Origin: Ancylostoma caninum | Lineage: Eukaryota > Nematoda > Chromadorea > Rhabditida > Ancylostomatidae | Direction: 5' to 3' | Assembly (NCBI GenBank): GCA_037903475.1 | Contig: JBAJFG010000149.1 | Coordinates: forward strand, 434,001 to 498,000 | DNA: 64,000 nt | Shown: positions 46,490-54,765 of the stretch, piece after piece | Layout of the letters: each line of letters opens with the position of its first letter | How positions within the stretch are numbered: position 1 is the first letter of the stretch | Made by a program: the position numbers and the translations under genes | Notes under the pieces: model-generated | What the model saw: only the letters and a program-made list of their open reading frames with translations | What the model was told of the DNA's origin: nothing | The model's database searches: none

Positions 46490-47065
46490 AGGCGTAGCCT
46501 TAGGAACTTACCTCAAACGACAGACAATACCGGCTGGATTTCGTCCTTGGTACGCGATACAAGCAATAGCAATAGCAATAGAGCTTGCTTGATAACAATC
46601 CTTCAAAAAGCAATAGCAATAGCAATAGAGCTTGCTTGATAACAATCCTTCAAAAAGCCTTAGGAACTTACCTCAAACAACAGACAATACCGGCTGGATT
46701 TCCTCCTTCAAAAAGCAATAGCAATAGCAATAGAGCTTGCTTGATAACAATCCTTCAAAAAGCAATAGCAATAGCAATAGAGCTTGCTTGATAACAATCC
46801 TTCAAAAAGCCTTAGGAACTTACCTCAAACAACAGACAATACCGGCTGGATTTCCTCCTTCAAAAAGCAATAGCAATAGCAATAGAGCTTGCTTGATAAC
46901 AATCCTTCAAAAAGCAATAGCAATAGCAATAGAGCTTGCTTGATAACAATCCTTCAAAAAGCCTTAGGAACTTACCTCAAACGACAGACAATACCGGCTG
47001 GATTTCCTCCTTCAAAAAGCAATAGCAGTAGCAATAGAGCTTGCTTGATAACAATCCTTCAAAAA
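46490..47065 (-). repeat. tandem array, 152-bp period with nested 47-bp unit
   Basis: Four occurrences of CCTTAGGAACTTACCTCAAA (46498, 46658, 46810 and 46962) alternate with one or two copies of AATAGCAATAGAGCTTGCTT-type units of about 47 bp. The complement reads CGTTTGAG/GTAAGTTCC, the same donor-like word as the left array. The 152-bp copies differ by only a few bases, so the expansion is recent. The stop-poor unit yields repeated spurious frames starting MLDNNPSKS. Confidence 0.9.
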
Positions 47066-47179
47066 AGAAAACCTCAGAAAAATCCAGAGATGCTTCGCCG
47101 GTCTGTCTGGAACAAATGCTAACAAAAATACGTGCAGCATTGAACTGAATCAAAGGAAAATCATAAGAAATACCATGAA

Positions 47180-47720
47180 GGTAGGAATTCCTACAACTAA
47201 ATAAAAAGAAAAGTACATTTTATAACGAACTTACTTCGAACGATAGGAGGTACGGCTACCTTAGCATGTAATAGCATGCAATAAAAACCAGCGGAATTAC
47301 GACTCGCACAAGAAGTGGAATGGCACAAATGGGAAGAATCTCTCTAAAAAAACCAAAATAGAACAAATCATTCGTGGGCGGCCTGTCTGGAACAAAAACG
47401 AAACTAATACTACTACTAATCGCAGCACCGAAGAAAATGAAGAAAAAACGAGAAATATCACGATATTAGTAAAAGTAACAATTAAATAAAGGGAAAGGAG
47501 CATTTTATAATGACTTACTTCAAAATAGAGGCAGTCCGACTCGTATGCGGCGGTGAAAGAAATTGAGAAGTTGTTTGTTTTTCAACAATCCCTAAAAATA
47601 AAACCATCGACATAGTCCACAGAGGTGTACACCGGACCTTCTGATACTAGAGCAAATCACAATGCGAATAAAGCTGTAGAAAAGTCCTCTTTATTTTAAA
47701 ATGTCACCCTAGAAAAGCAA
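47180..47720 (-). repeat. outer right subterminal repeats of the Harbinger
   Basis: The complement shows units like those on the left: TTGTTCCAGACAGGCCGCCC (about 47379-47398) and donor-like GAAGTAAGTTCGTTATAAAA (about 47215-47234) and GAAGTAAGTCATTATAAAAT (about 47500-47519). They are inverted relative to the left array, as expected for transposase- or Myb-binding subterminal repeats. Confidence 0.7.
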
Positions 47721-48244
47721 AATGAATGTCAGCGCTGGTACTCATGGCGAAACGAATGCACGAAATCGACGCTCCAACTCTAATTACTGCGCGAGTTTCT
47801 CCCCGAGGGAATCCCTGGAGATGTGCATACGACTTTTCCCCGACCATCCCCGGCCGGGGATACTCCCCGACCGGGGATGGTCGGGAAGCGGGGATGGCCG
47901 GGGAAAGATATGCATACGGCTCCTGGGGCAAATCCCGTTCGGAACGAGCGGGGGGCGAGGGTCGGAGCGAGCGCTTGGGTGTTTTGGCCCGAGAAGTGGC
48001 CGCGTTCAGGCCGCTGTAGGGCCGCTGAAAACGGGGCTTGCATTCCTATCCGCCCGAGTACTGTCCGCGTTCAGGCCGCCATGAGCCCGCAAACCACCAG
48101 GAGCTACTGCTCCTAATGTGTGGATGTGGATCCGCAGAGGCCCACTGGAGCATAAAAACAACATAAATACGCAATTTCACGTCGGAAATACGAAAAGATG
48201 GCTGTTTGCAAGGTCCATCCATGGTTTCGTAGTGCTAGCCTTCT

Positions 48245-48332
48245 TCTATCACTGAGAGGATTCGAACCAACCTGACCATTCTTGATGAATGACTGAGAGT
48301 CCACTGCTTTATCCACTAGGCCATCGGTGCAG
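48245..48332 (-). other. tRNA-like sequence (pol III promoter boxes), not a functional tRNA
   Basis: On the minus strand the A box TGGCCTAGTGG (48323-48313) and a perfect B box GGTTCGAATCC (48268-48258) lie 44 bases apart. The intervening anticodon and long variable regions do not pair properly and the acceptor ends do not match. It is probably a tRNA-derived SINE head inside the older element. Confidence 0.6.
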
Positions 48333-48710
48333 CCGACCTCTTCCATACCGGTGTAGCCTTCATCCTTTATCACGTCCCTACTATCATCAACCAACCATTC
48401 CGACCGGGTCATTCCTTTATTGAGCCGAAATATGTAGTCGTTCAGGCCGCTTTTTGGAGATATTTGCCGGCGGTCAGTGGCCGCGAAAAACGGGCTGATG
48501 CCCGACACTCTTCACATAGCGGGCCAAACCCCGACGGTGGTGGTTTAGCCCGAATGACTCTGCGTTCAGCCCGCGATTCGCCCGACAGCGCGTTTGGCCC
48601 GCAACATGTGTGGTTCCGCCCGCTCTTTGTCCGCTATTGGTCCTCGTTCAAACGTTTCGTCGGGGATTCGCCGGCGGTTTGAACGGGATTTGCCCCCGAA
48701 ATTGTCTGAG

Positions 48711-49079
48711 CACTGGCCGACAAAGAAACCCATATCATATGGGGTTTTCAACGTTTCCATGAAACTTTAAGCACATCTTTGTGCTCAGCGGCTCGTGTGT
48801 GTTCGACTGAGATGGAAATCTCGAATGCAGCCCATGAGCTGAGACACTGCCTTTGAGGTTCCATTATCAGGCATCTTCCCATAAATTAAGTTCATGTGTG
48901 CTTCTCTTTACAGTTCGCTATGATATTTCTGAAAACTCCGAGGGAAATTGTTACCGATACTCTCACGATTTTATCCCATGGGTTTCCGCATGAATTTCTG
49001 ATAATCTCCGCGCAAACACTGGGAGAAAATGTGAGAGATGCGACAGAAACCTCAGTGAAATTTGACAGCAAAATTCAGT
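48711..49079. other. no recognised gene
   Basis: Contains another occurrence of TGAGACACTGCCTTTGAGG near 48839. No coding exon supported. Confidence 0.4.
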
Positions 49080-50540
49080 TCAATCAGAAAGCTGTGACTA
49101 AAATGTGCAACAAGAGCACATCTTCACCGTCTACGAACGCTTTAATCTCGTCCTCTCTCGAATAACCTTTGCACTTACACGATCGACGCGGTAAATCCCA
49201 AGCATTGCACGTTCTAAGCGTCGCTGTGCAGACCGAAGGGTTAGAGCGATTTCCTTTGTTCATGTCCACGTTTCGCAACTGTAGAGGACACCGTAGCTGG
49301 TAGTATGCATGTGTTCATAAGCTTTCTCTTTAGATCAACCGCAAAACTTCGTGACTTCAGGAGCAAGCGGTGTCTGAAGAAGATCGAACGGCCAGCTTGG
49401 ACTCTTCTTCTCATTTCTTTTAGTTGATTCCTTGTCAAATATGAAGTCAGTTGCCCAGGTAAAGGTTCTCGTAAACACGCCCTATAGTTTGTCCTTCAAT
49501 GTCGATAATTAATGATTCTCAAAATATATTGTTAGGCCAATTTGTTTCGATACTTCGGTTAGGTCTTCTGCCATATTTTCCAGTTTATGAAGGTCATTAG
49601 ATAGCAGAGCAATGTCGTCCGCGTAGGCAAGGTGGGGCAGCGTCTTCCCACTTATTTCGAGTCCACGACTGCAATATTCATCTTGTTCCATGCATATTGC
49701 AGAGTGATGGTGAACAAAAGAGGAGAAAGGGGATCTCCTTGACGGACACCTCGCTGGGTCTTCAGTTCAGCCTGGTATTCTCCGGTTTTTACAGCTGCGT
49801 ACAACAGCTGTACACTGGCGTACAACAGTTGTACAGCTTTGATCAGGTTATCGTCGACATCAAAATATTCTAACGGTTGCCAAATAGACGGTGGTTCTAT
49901 GGTGTCAAACGCCTTGCATATTCAGCGTATGAATATGGTGGACGGTAGAAAAATGCTTGAAGGCACCAGGAGCTGAAATTCTCGCCTCTGAGCTGAGCTG
50001 CGGGTGGTGAAGTACAGACTCAGCACATCATAAATGTGAAACGAACACAGACAATGATGGCTTACCTGCAGAGAAAATGGAACATTCGTCGCGAACGCGC
50101 CTGGCCGTGTTCGTGCGCGGACGAGCTTGCCCCGGCGCGAAAGCCATTGCGGCGCGTGGTTTTGGCCGAGTCCCGCCATGAAACCCTGTGAATTGAATGC
50201 ATTTCGTTTTCCCTCTGCGCCAAACCACGCACCGCAATGGCTTTTGCGCCGGGAAAACTCGTCCGCGCACGAACACGGCCAGGCGTGTTCGCGACGAATG
50301 TTCCACTTTCTCTGCAGGTAAGCCATAATTGTCTGTGTTCGTTTCACATTTATGATGTGCTGAGTCTGTACTTCATCACCCACAGCTCAGCTCGGAGTCG
50401 AGGATTTCAGCTCCTGCTGCCTTTATGGAATCCAGCTTTTTCTTGTGGAAGGATGGCAAGTTTGTTGGCGGCTTTCTCCAGACAGGTGTTGAGTGCCTTC
50501 ATGATTACCTTGCATATCGTTGATGGTAGCGTCGATTCTG
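49080..50540 (-). pseudogene. non-LTR reverse-transcriptase pseudogene, split by a MITE
   Basis: Reading the minus strand from 50540: KAANKLAILPQEKAGFHKG (about 50490-50424; the RT motif EQAGFRKG), then the palindromic MITE, then in shifting frames STIHHIHTLN, KAFDTIEPPSIWQPLEYFD, QRGVRQGDPLSPLLFTITLQ, HLAYADDIALLSNDLHKLEN, ITRNQLKEMRRRVQAG, MNTCILPATV and a RAMLGIYRVDR-like block near 49190-49220. Motif order is that of an RTE/CR1-grade RT. Frameshifts and an altered LAYADD frame continuity show it is dead. It lies directly 3' of the secreted-protein gene at 50715. Confidence 0.75.
49960..50423. mobile_element. 464-bp palindromic MITE inside the RT pseudogene
   Basis: The two halves are inverted copies (AAGGCACCAGGAGCTGAAAT at the left, AAAGGCAGCAGGAGCTGAAA in complement at the right), continuing through CAGACTCAGCACATCATAAA and CTTACCTGCAGAGAAA to GACGAGCTTGCCC versus GACGAGTTTTCCC near the middle. 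Nearly the whole element can form a hairpin. It separates the RT motifs GFHKG and STIHHIHT. No clear target duplication. Confidence 0.85.
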
Positions 50541-50715
50541 ATGACTGCCCTCGAGCTGAACAGCCGTGACCACTAAATAGAAGAAAAAATACGTTGCTGT
50601 TGTCACCAGACACCCTGTTGCCGAACAAATCGAGATGGAATCCTTGAGGCCATAGTAGCTGCTGACGCATGCATACACTCAACACAAAGGATAGAATCAC
50701 AACTTGTAGGTACAT
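50407..50715 (-). CDS. secreted protein paralogue 2, 3' part altered by transposons
   Basis: Starts MYLQVVILSFVLSVCMRQ (signal peptide), then WPQGFHLDLFGNRVSGDNSN and VFFLLFSGHGCSARGQSSES, alignable throughout with the 54-aa product at 25924-25760. Where that copy stops, this one reads on (CAG instead of TAG) into RT-derived sequence and ends inside the MITE after 102 residues. A donor-like TGCAAG/GTAATC follows STICK, so the true transcript may splice elsewhere. It could be a decaying duplicate or a chimeric gene. Family and function unknown. Confidence 0.5.
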   Translation of the reverse strand: MYLQVVILSFVLSVCMRQQLLWPQGFHLDLFGNRVSGDNSNVFFLLFSGHGCSARGQSSESTLPSTICKVIMKALNTCLEKAANKLAILPQEKAGFHKGSRS

Positions 50716-50850
50716 TTCAGAGTGAATGAGCGGAATACCCAGATGATTCCTTCATATCATCACCATGGTATCGTGCTGAGCGATAAAAAAAGGAAGTTTT
50801 GCTATACTTCTGGCACCATCTTTTAGCTGTGCTGTAGTTTTTACACTATT
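50716..50850 (-). promoter_or_regulatory. upstream region of secreted-protein paralogue 2
   Basis: Carries GGTGCCAGAAGTATAGCAAA, TGATATGAAGG and CACTCTGAA in the same order as upstream of the gene at 25924. Spacing is similar. Confidence 0.55.
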
Positions 50851-51530
50851 TGTTGTGTTTTTCTTGTTTTGCCCAGAGCATCACGAAAGATACAGAAAAA
50901 ACTGATAACCTGCAATGGGAAGGCGAAACATGAAATGTGTTTGTGTAATAAACTTCTTTTTTTTCGTGCTCAAACTCACATCTACATTTCTCAAACTAAT
51001 TCTTTCCAGACAAGTTGGTGCATCATGTCAGTCAGCTCAACATTCTACAGTACTCTAGCGATTATTCCATAATTGCCGTAAAAATGAAGACTGTGTTTTG
51101 TAGACAAAGGATAATGGGCTCCTCGAATTCGTTAGTGGCTAGATGCCCCAATCAAACATCAGTGCAGTATTCAGGTGTGACAGGAGAATGTGCACAGTTT
51201 TTGGTGCAATGCAGTGTGAGTTTCTCCGACTTTGCAATGCTCCGTGAAGCCGCGAATTACTGGGAATTTTATGCGAGGGCGATCCACTTATATGTATTCT
51301 TACGTCAGCAACAACGCTGCCCACTAGTGAACGTACTGCTTGCAATCTCTTTTAGTTATACAGAGTTATTCAGTTCTCATTTCTTTCCAACACAAACTAA
51401 GAAGTTGAACAGGGGCTGCGAGCAATGCGAGCACACGTTTTTGAGGATTTTTTTCTTTTTTCAAGTTTTCTTCCCCACCAAAGAAAAATCGCAAATCTTG
51501 AGATCTGTGATTTGCACCACTGGTGACTAT
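50851..51530. other. no recognised gene
   Basis: A 214-codon plus frame (51015-51659) crosses into the hAT MITE and shows no motif, so it is not called. Confidence 0.4.
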
Positions 51531-51796
51531 CAGTGGCAGACGCAGAAAGTGGGCGGGAGGGGGGAGCGTGGGAAAAAACTGGGGTCTCCGCCGTTTTGGG
51601 GACCCAGATGGAAAATAACATTAATAAAAATATTAATTATAATAATAAATGATCGATAAAAATTACATTAAAAATAACAATAAAAATAAACAATCTAAAG
51701 TTAACTAATACAAGATTTTTGTTTCTATTGCAAAGTAATTTCAAAAAGTTGGCGACCCATTGTCGGGGGACGCCCCCCCCCCTGCGTCCGGCACTG
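51531..51796. mobile_element. hAT-type MITE, 266 bp, perfect 8-bp TSD
   Basis: The left TIR CAGTGGCAGACGCAG and right TIR CAGTGCCGGACGCAG (complement) are flanked by identical 8-bp duplications GTGACTAT at 51523-51530 and 51797-51804. The CAGTG start and 8-bp target are diagnostic of hAT. The interior has G-rich (GGGAGGGGGG) and C-run (10 C) tracts and AT-rich filler, and no coding capacity. Confidence 0.93.
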
Positions 51797-51804
51797 GTGA
51801 CTAT

Positions 51805-52217
51805 GTATCTGCTCAGGTTATTTGAAGAGATAGTGGATCCTCGTGATCACATTACGTTGTTTCCTTGAGAAAAGCTCTGCAAAGGCTCCCGACGGCACAT
51901 TAGCACCAGCGAGCGCGGGTGCGGAGGCTAACTTGTGAGGACACCTGGGCATGCAGAGAAGCGGTGCTTTTGAAAGAGGAAACGAACTAACTCACCCACA
52001 ACTTCAGCGAAAAAAAAAGAACTGTTGAAAAGGAACTTTAGGGTGAGTGAACGACATATTGGAAAACAGAACAAAAAACACAAAAATCGAACAAATGAGA
52101 AATAAGTACGTATGTGTGTTGAGGCGATTGGTGGCTGACTCGGTTTATTAAGCGATGGAGGACCGCACTGCTGAAAAAAAACGACGATACTTTCTAATCT
52201 AAATAGCGGGAAAATAG
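51805..52217. other. no recognised gene
   Basis: AT-rich with poly(A/T) tracts. It may include further 3' sequence of the adjoining LINE fragment. Confidence 0.4.
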
Positions 52218-52457
52218 TCAACGTAACCCTCTTTTTCTGAGAAGAGCTTCGAGCTCGCTATTAAACAAAAAAGGTAACAATGAGAGTACGATGGTCTCCG
52301 ACAAGTCGTTCCACATTTTCGCGCCTCGAACTAGGAAGGAGTCATATAACTGTTGGGTGTGCGCATTTTCCACAACTAATCCCAATCGATGCCTTCTTGC
52401 TCTGCCGTTAAAATCAGAAAAAGGGTAAACATCTTCCACATTGATGTCTTTCTTCAT
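52218..52457 (-). pseudogene. CR1-like LINE C-terminal fragment
   Basis: Minus frame: FSDFNGRARRHRLGLVVENA, SFLVRGAKMWNDLSETIVLS, FNSELEALLRKRGL then stop. The R.R.....L......F..R....WN.LP...........F...L pattern is the extreme C-terminus of CR1/Jockey-type reverse transcriptases. No RT core remains, so this is a 5'-truncated copy. Confidence 0.65.
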
Positions 52458-52519
52458 TCTCGATTGTTTAAATTAAACAAGTAACCCTCTAGGATATATT
52501 GATCAATAGAAAAGCAAGT

Positions 52520-52810
52520 ATAGCAATGGTCATCCTGATTCAGTGATGTTCCTTTGCGGCCTATCATCACGGACCACCAGCGCGAGCTCATGAAAAGACA
52601 GGAGCGTAGCGGCGTAAGCCTGAAATGGTTTCATTCACCAATGTATGAAACTGCTACCGGGCTACAAATGTTTCATTTGCAGCATGAGTGAAGCTGTTAC
52701 CGGGCAGCAGCCCTACGTAACCGCTCTTGCACCAGCTCGCGCTAAGGATGCGTGAAAACATAGTGATATGACCAGAAAAAAACAGCATTGAATCAAAATG
52801 ACTGTGAGTA
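52520..52810. mobile_element. MITE family X, copy 2
   Basis: Alignable end to end with 31735-32034: GGTCATCCTGATTCAGTG at the left, TTCCTTTGCGGCC, GCGAGCT, GGAGCGTAGCGG, GGTTTCATTCA, AACATAGTGATATG and the right end GCATTGAATCAAAATGAC. It is more decayed at the right TIR than copy 1. Confidence 0.8.
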
Positions 52811-53956
52811 TGGTCTTATTGTTTGACATATTTTTTTATCTAATACACCAAGTATACAAATATTCACAGTCTTCACTGCGCAGCCACTGTGAGCGGTCGC
52901 CCAATCATCTACGCGCTACCAAGGAACACCACGCGAATGGAAAGAAGACTTCGACCCAACACGCCGTCGGCTGGCCTGGGTCGTATGCCCACTCATTCTG
53001 CAGTTCGCATACCTGTACATATCTCACTACGCTTACCGTCAGTTGAGTCCAAACTTTACTGCTCTTAGCTGGTTTGAAACTTGTCCGATGTACATAAACC
53101 CCGATACTGTCGAGTCGACTGTAGGTAGAACAAGTGCAGAAACCTGATGGAATTTAATAAGAACCACAAGAAGGGGTGGCTGGACAATATGGAAGTGTTC
53201 CAAGGAAAAGCTAAGCTGACATTATCAGAGTGGACAAGACTGGCCGATGGAGGTACTGAGGAAACTGCGGAACTGTTCGCAAGTAAAGCTCTATCTGTTT
53301 CGTGGCGTTGCGTTGTACAGTTTTGATAAAGATAATATACCAAGAAGGTGTGCCATCGAATACAGTGGCAAGAGCGTGAGTCAGAATCTGAAAGACGAAC
53401 AGAAAAAAAATCATGTGAAACAAACAGTTAGAGCTAGATTAGCAACACAATAAAATAATTCGGAGTAACAGCATGTACATATGGCACATAAGAAGGAGAA
53501 AACGAAATGGCCATTACCTTAGCTTCCAGATTAGGTTACGCCCATTTATTTCAGGGATTAGAGAGCTATCTTAAGGAGAAAACTTATACACGCGCTCAGT
53601 AAGAACTAACACATGTTGGACTAATTCGATCTCGGAAATAAAGGATCCTCTAGAGTGTAATCAATAGAATTGAGGTGCGTTGTAACACCATGAGTTCCAC
53701 TCAGGAAATGATTCAATACACATTCTGAAATTCAATGCGACACTGCTGAATAGTTTATTTGCTGAATAGATTTAGTAATATAGACAAATGATCCTATATT
53801 CCCAACCAGTCGAATCCATGCTGCAGCCCACGTTTTGTTTGTGTCTGTGCTGAAGTGAATCGTCAATACAACAAGGTTTAGCAAAGTGGTTTGATATGAG
53901 TTCTCTGATAACTGTGCAGCACGAACGCAGCCCGAACGGCGTAATGGTTACGTTAG
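52811..53956. other. no recognised gene
   Basis: Short frames only. The plus stretch 53140-53330 reads as protein-like (EFNKNHKKGWLDNMEVFQGK) but has no splice or family support. Confidence 0.4.
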
Positions 53957-53960
53957 AAAC

Positions 53961-54108
53961 CCTAGCAGCAACGGTTGCCAATTGCTGCTATTCTCCCCTC
54001 GATTGCTGCTCTCCCTCAGCAATTGCTGCTAAAGAGCCGACAGGTTGAGCAGTAACCGAGGGGAGGATGGCAGCAACTGGCAGCCGTTGCTGCTAGGGTG
54101 TCGCGGAC
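53961..54108. mobile_element. palindromic element, about 148 bp
   Basis: The left arm ACCCTAGCAGCAACGGTTGC and right arm complement ACCCTAGCAGCAACGGCTGC continue imperfectly through TTGCTGC.AT.CTCCCCTCG for about 50 bp. No target duplication recognised. Confidence 0.65.
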
Positions 54109-54765
54109 GCGGACTCCGCTCCTCGATCTAGCAGTGGCCGGGAGCACTGCTCTGCCGCACTCTATGACCAATGGTTGCCGTCGCGGCGCTGCCTCGCACG
54201 CCGCTACGGCAATTATAGCCGCGTTCCCTTTATAGGCTCCGGGGGGCCCCCCCCCAGAGACGGCCTATATAATGGCGCCGCCAGCGCTGGCTGGTTCATT
54301 GTGCGCAGTGGCATGAGAGTTCACGCAGCTGGAGCCGATCGGTGATGGGAGCTGGCGGACCTTAGAGGTCCTGCACGGTATCGATTGATGATGGAACGAT
54401 GTTGGACGATAGAAAGACATTTTCGAAAGTGGATCGATTGGAAGAAGGACTAGAGAAGAACGCGTAAGTACCGCGGCAGGACTGAGGGGAGCGGCGCCGT
54501 AGCCTTAAGCCTTGGCAGCGGCGGCAAGGAGCTAGAGGGCGCAGCCCTTTGGTTTCTTTCCTCTCAGTATATTGTAGTAAGTACTATCCAATAGGTTTCC
54601 CCTATGAGCCCCCGTAGGACCCCTTCTAGTAGTAGTAGTAATATAGTAGTATTGTAGTATTAGTAGTATAATGGACTTATATAATCTAACTAGCTGTACT
54701 AATCTTCTCATGTACTACGGCGTGTCGCCCTGACCGGCCGTAAGTCGTCGTAGTACAGCGTAGTG
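54109..54765 (+). promoter_or_regulatory. GC-rich promoter/intron-like or LTR-like segment
   Basis: In order: ACCAATGG (CCAAT box, 54168-54175), a G6C9 hairpin (54241-54255), TATATAATGGCG (TATA, about 54266), a GC-rich leader, a donor CGTAAGTACC (about 54461) and an acceptor TTTCCTCTCAG (about 54557-54567). A TAGTAGTAG tract follows, and a terminal inverted repeat TGTACTACGGCG/CGTCGTAGTACA (54712-54759). The layout fits a promoter plus spliced leader exon, or an LTR. No coding sequence follows that I recognise. Confidence 0.35.

Larger units (their letters stand above)
41244..47922. mobile_element. autonomous PIF/Harbinger transposon, 6.7 kb, TSD CTG
   Basis: The left TIR GAGCCGTATGCATACCTCTC (from 41244) and the right TIR GAGCCGTATGCATATCTTTC (complement, ending at 47922) continue to CCCG with two mismatches over 24 bp. 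CTG flanks both ends (41241-41243, 47923-47925). The other arm of the host element confirms the pre-insertion site. It carries the two genes expected of Harbinger: a DDE transposase (plus) and a Myb/SANT-like protein (minus), convergent with about 190 bp between their stops. Long arrays of subterminal repeats occupy both ends. Both genes read without breaks, so the copy could be active. Confidence 0.92.
41229..48710. mobile_element. older inverted-repeat element, interrupted by a Harbinger transposon
   Basis: CTCAGACAATTTC at 41229 continues, once the Harbinger is removed, into GGGGCAAATCCCGTTC at 47926. The same 30 bases with one mismatch occur in inverted orientation at 48681-48710. Without the insertion this element is about 0.8 kb. 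Its interior (47926-48680) is GC-rich with repeated GCGTTCAGSCCGC words and contains a tRNA-like module. The family is unknown; the target duplication (perhaps CA) is unresolved. Confidence 0.75.

Noticed and set aside
46490..47065. Regular repeats resembling a CRISPR array
   Set aside because: The repeats have no unique spacers, lie inside a eukaryotic transposon and have no cas genes.
46585..47122. Three repeated frames starting MLDNNPSKS
   Set aside because: Product of the 152-bp tandem array; the period is not conserved as protein.
47704..48116. Several overlapping frames of 75-120 codons on both strands
   Set aside because: GC-rich TIR and host-element sequence with low stop density; codings conflict and span the Harbinger end.
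48245..48332. Functional tRNA on the minus strand
   Set aside because: Perfect B box, but anticodon, T and acceptor stems fail to pair.
51015..51659. 214-codon plus-strand frame
   Set aside because: Crosses the hAT MITE boundary and has no recognisable domain.
53172..53450. Possible coding exon on the plus strand
   Set aside because: Protein-like composition only; no acceptor/donor pair or family motif supports it.
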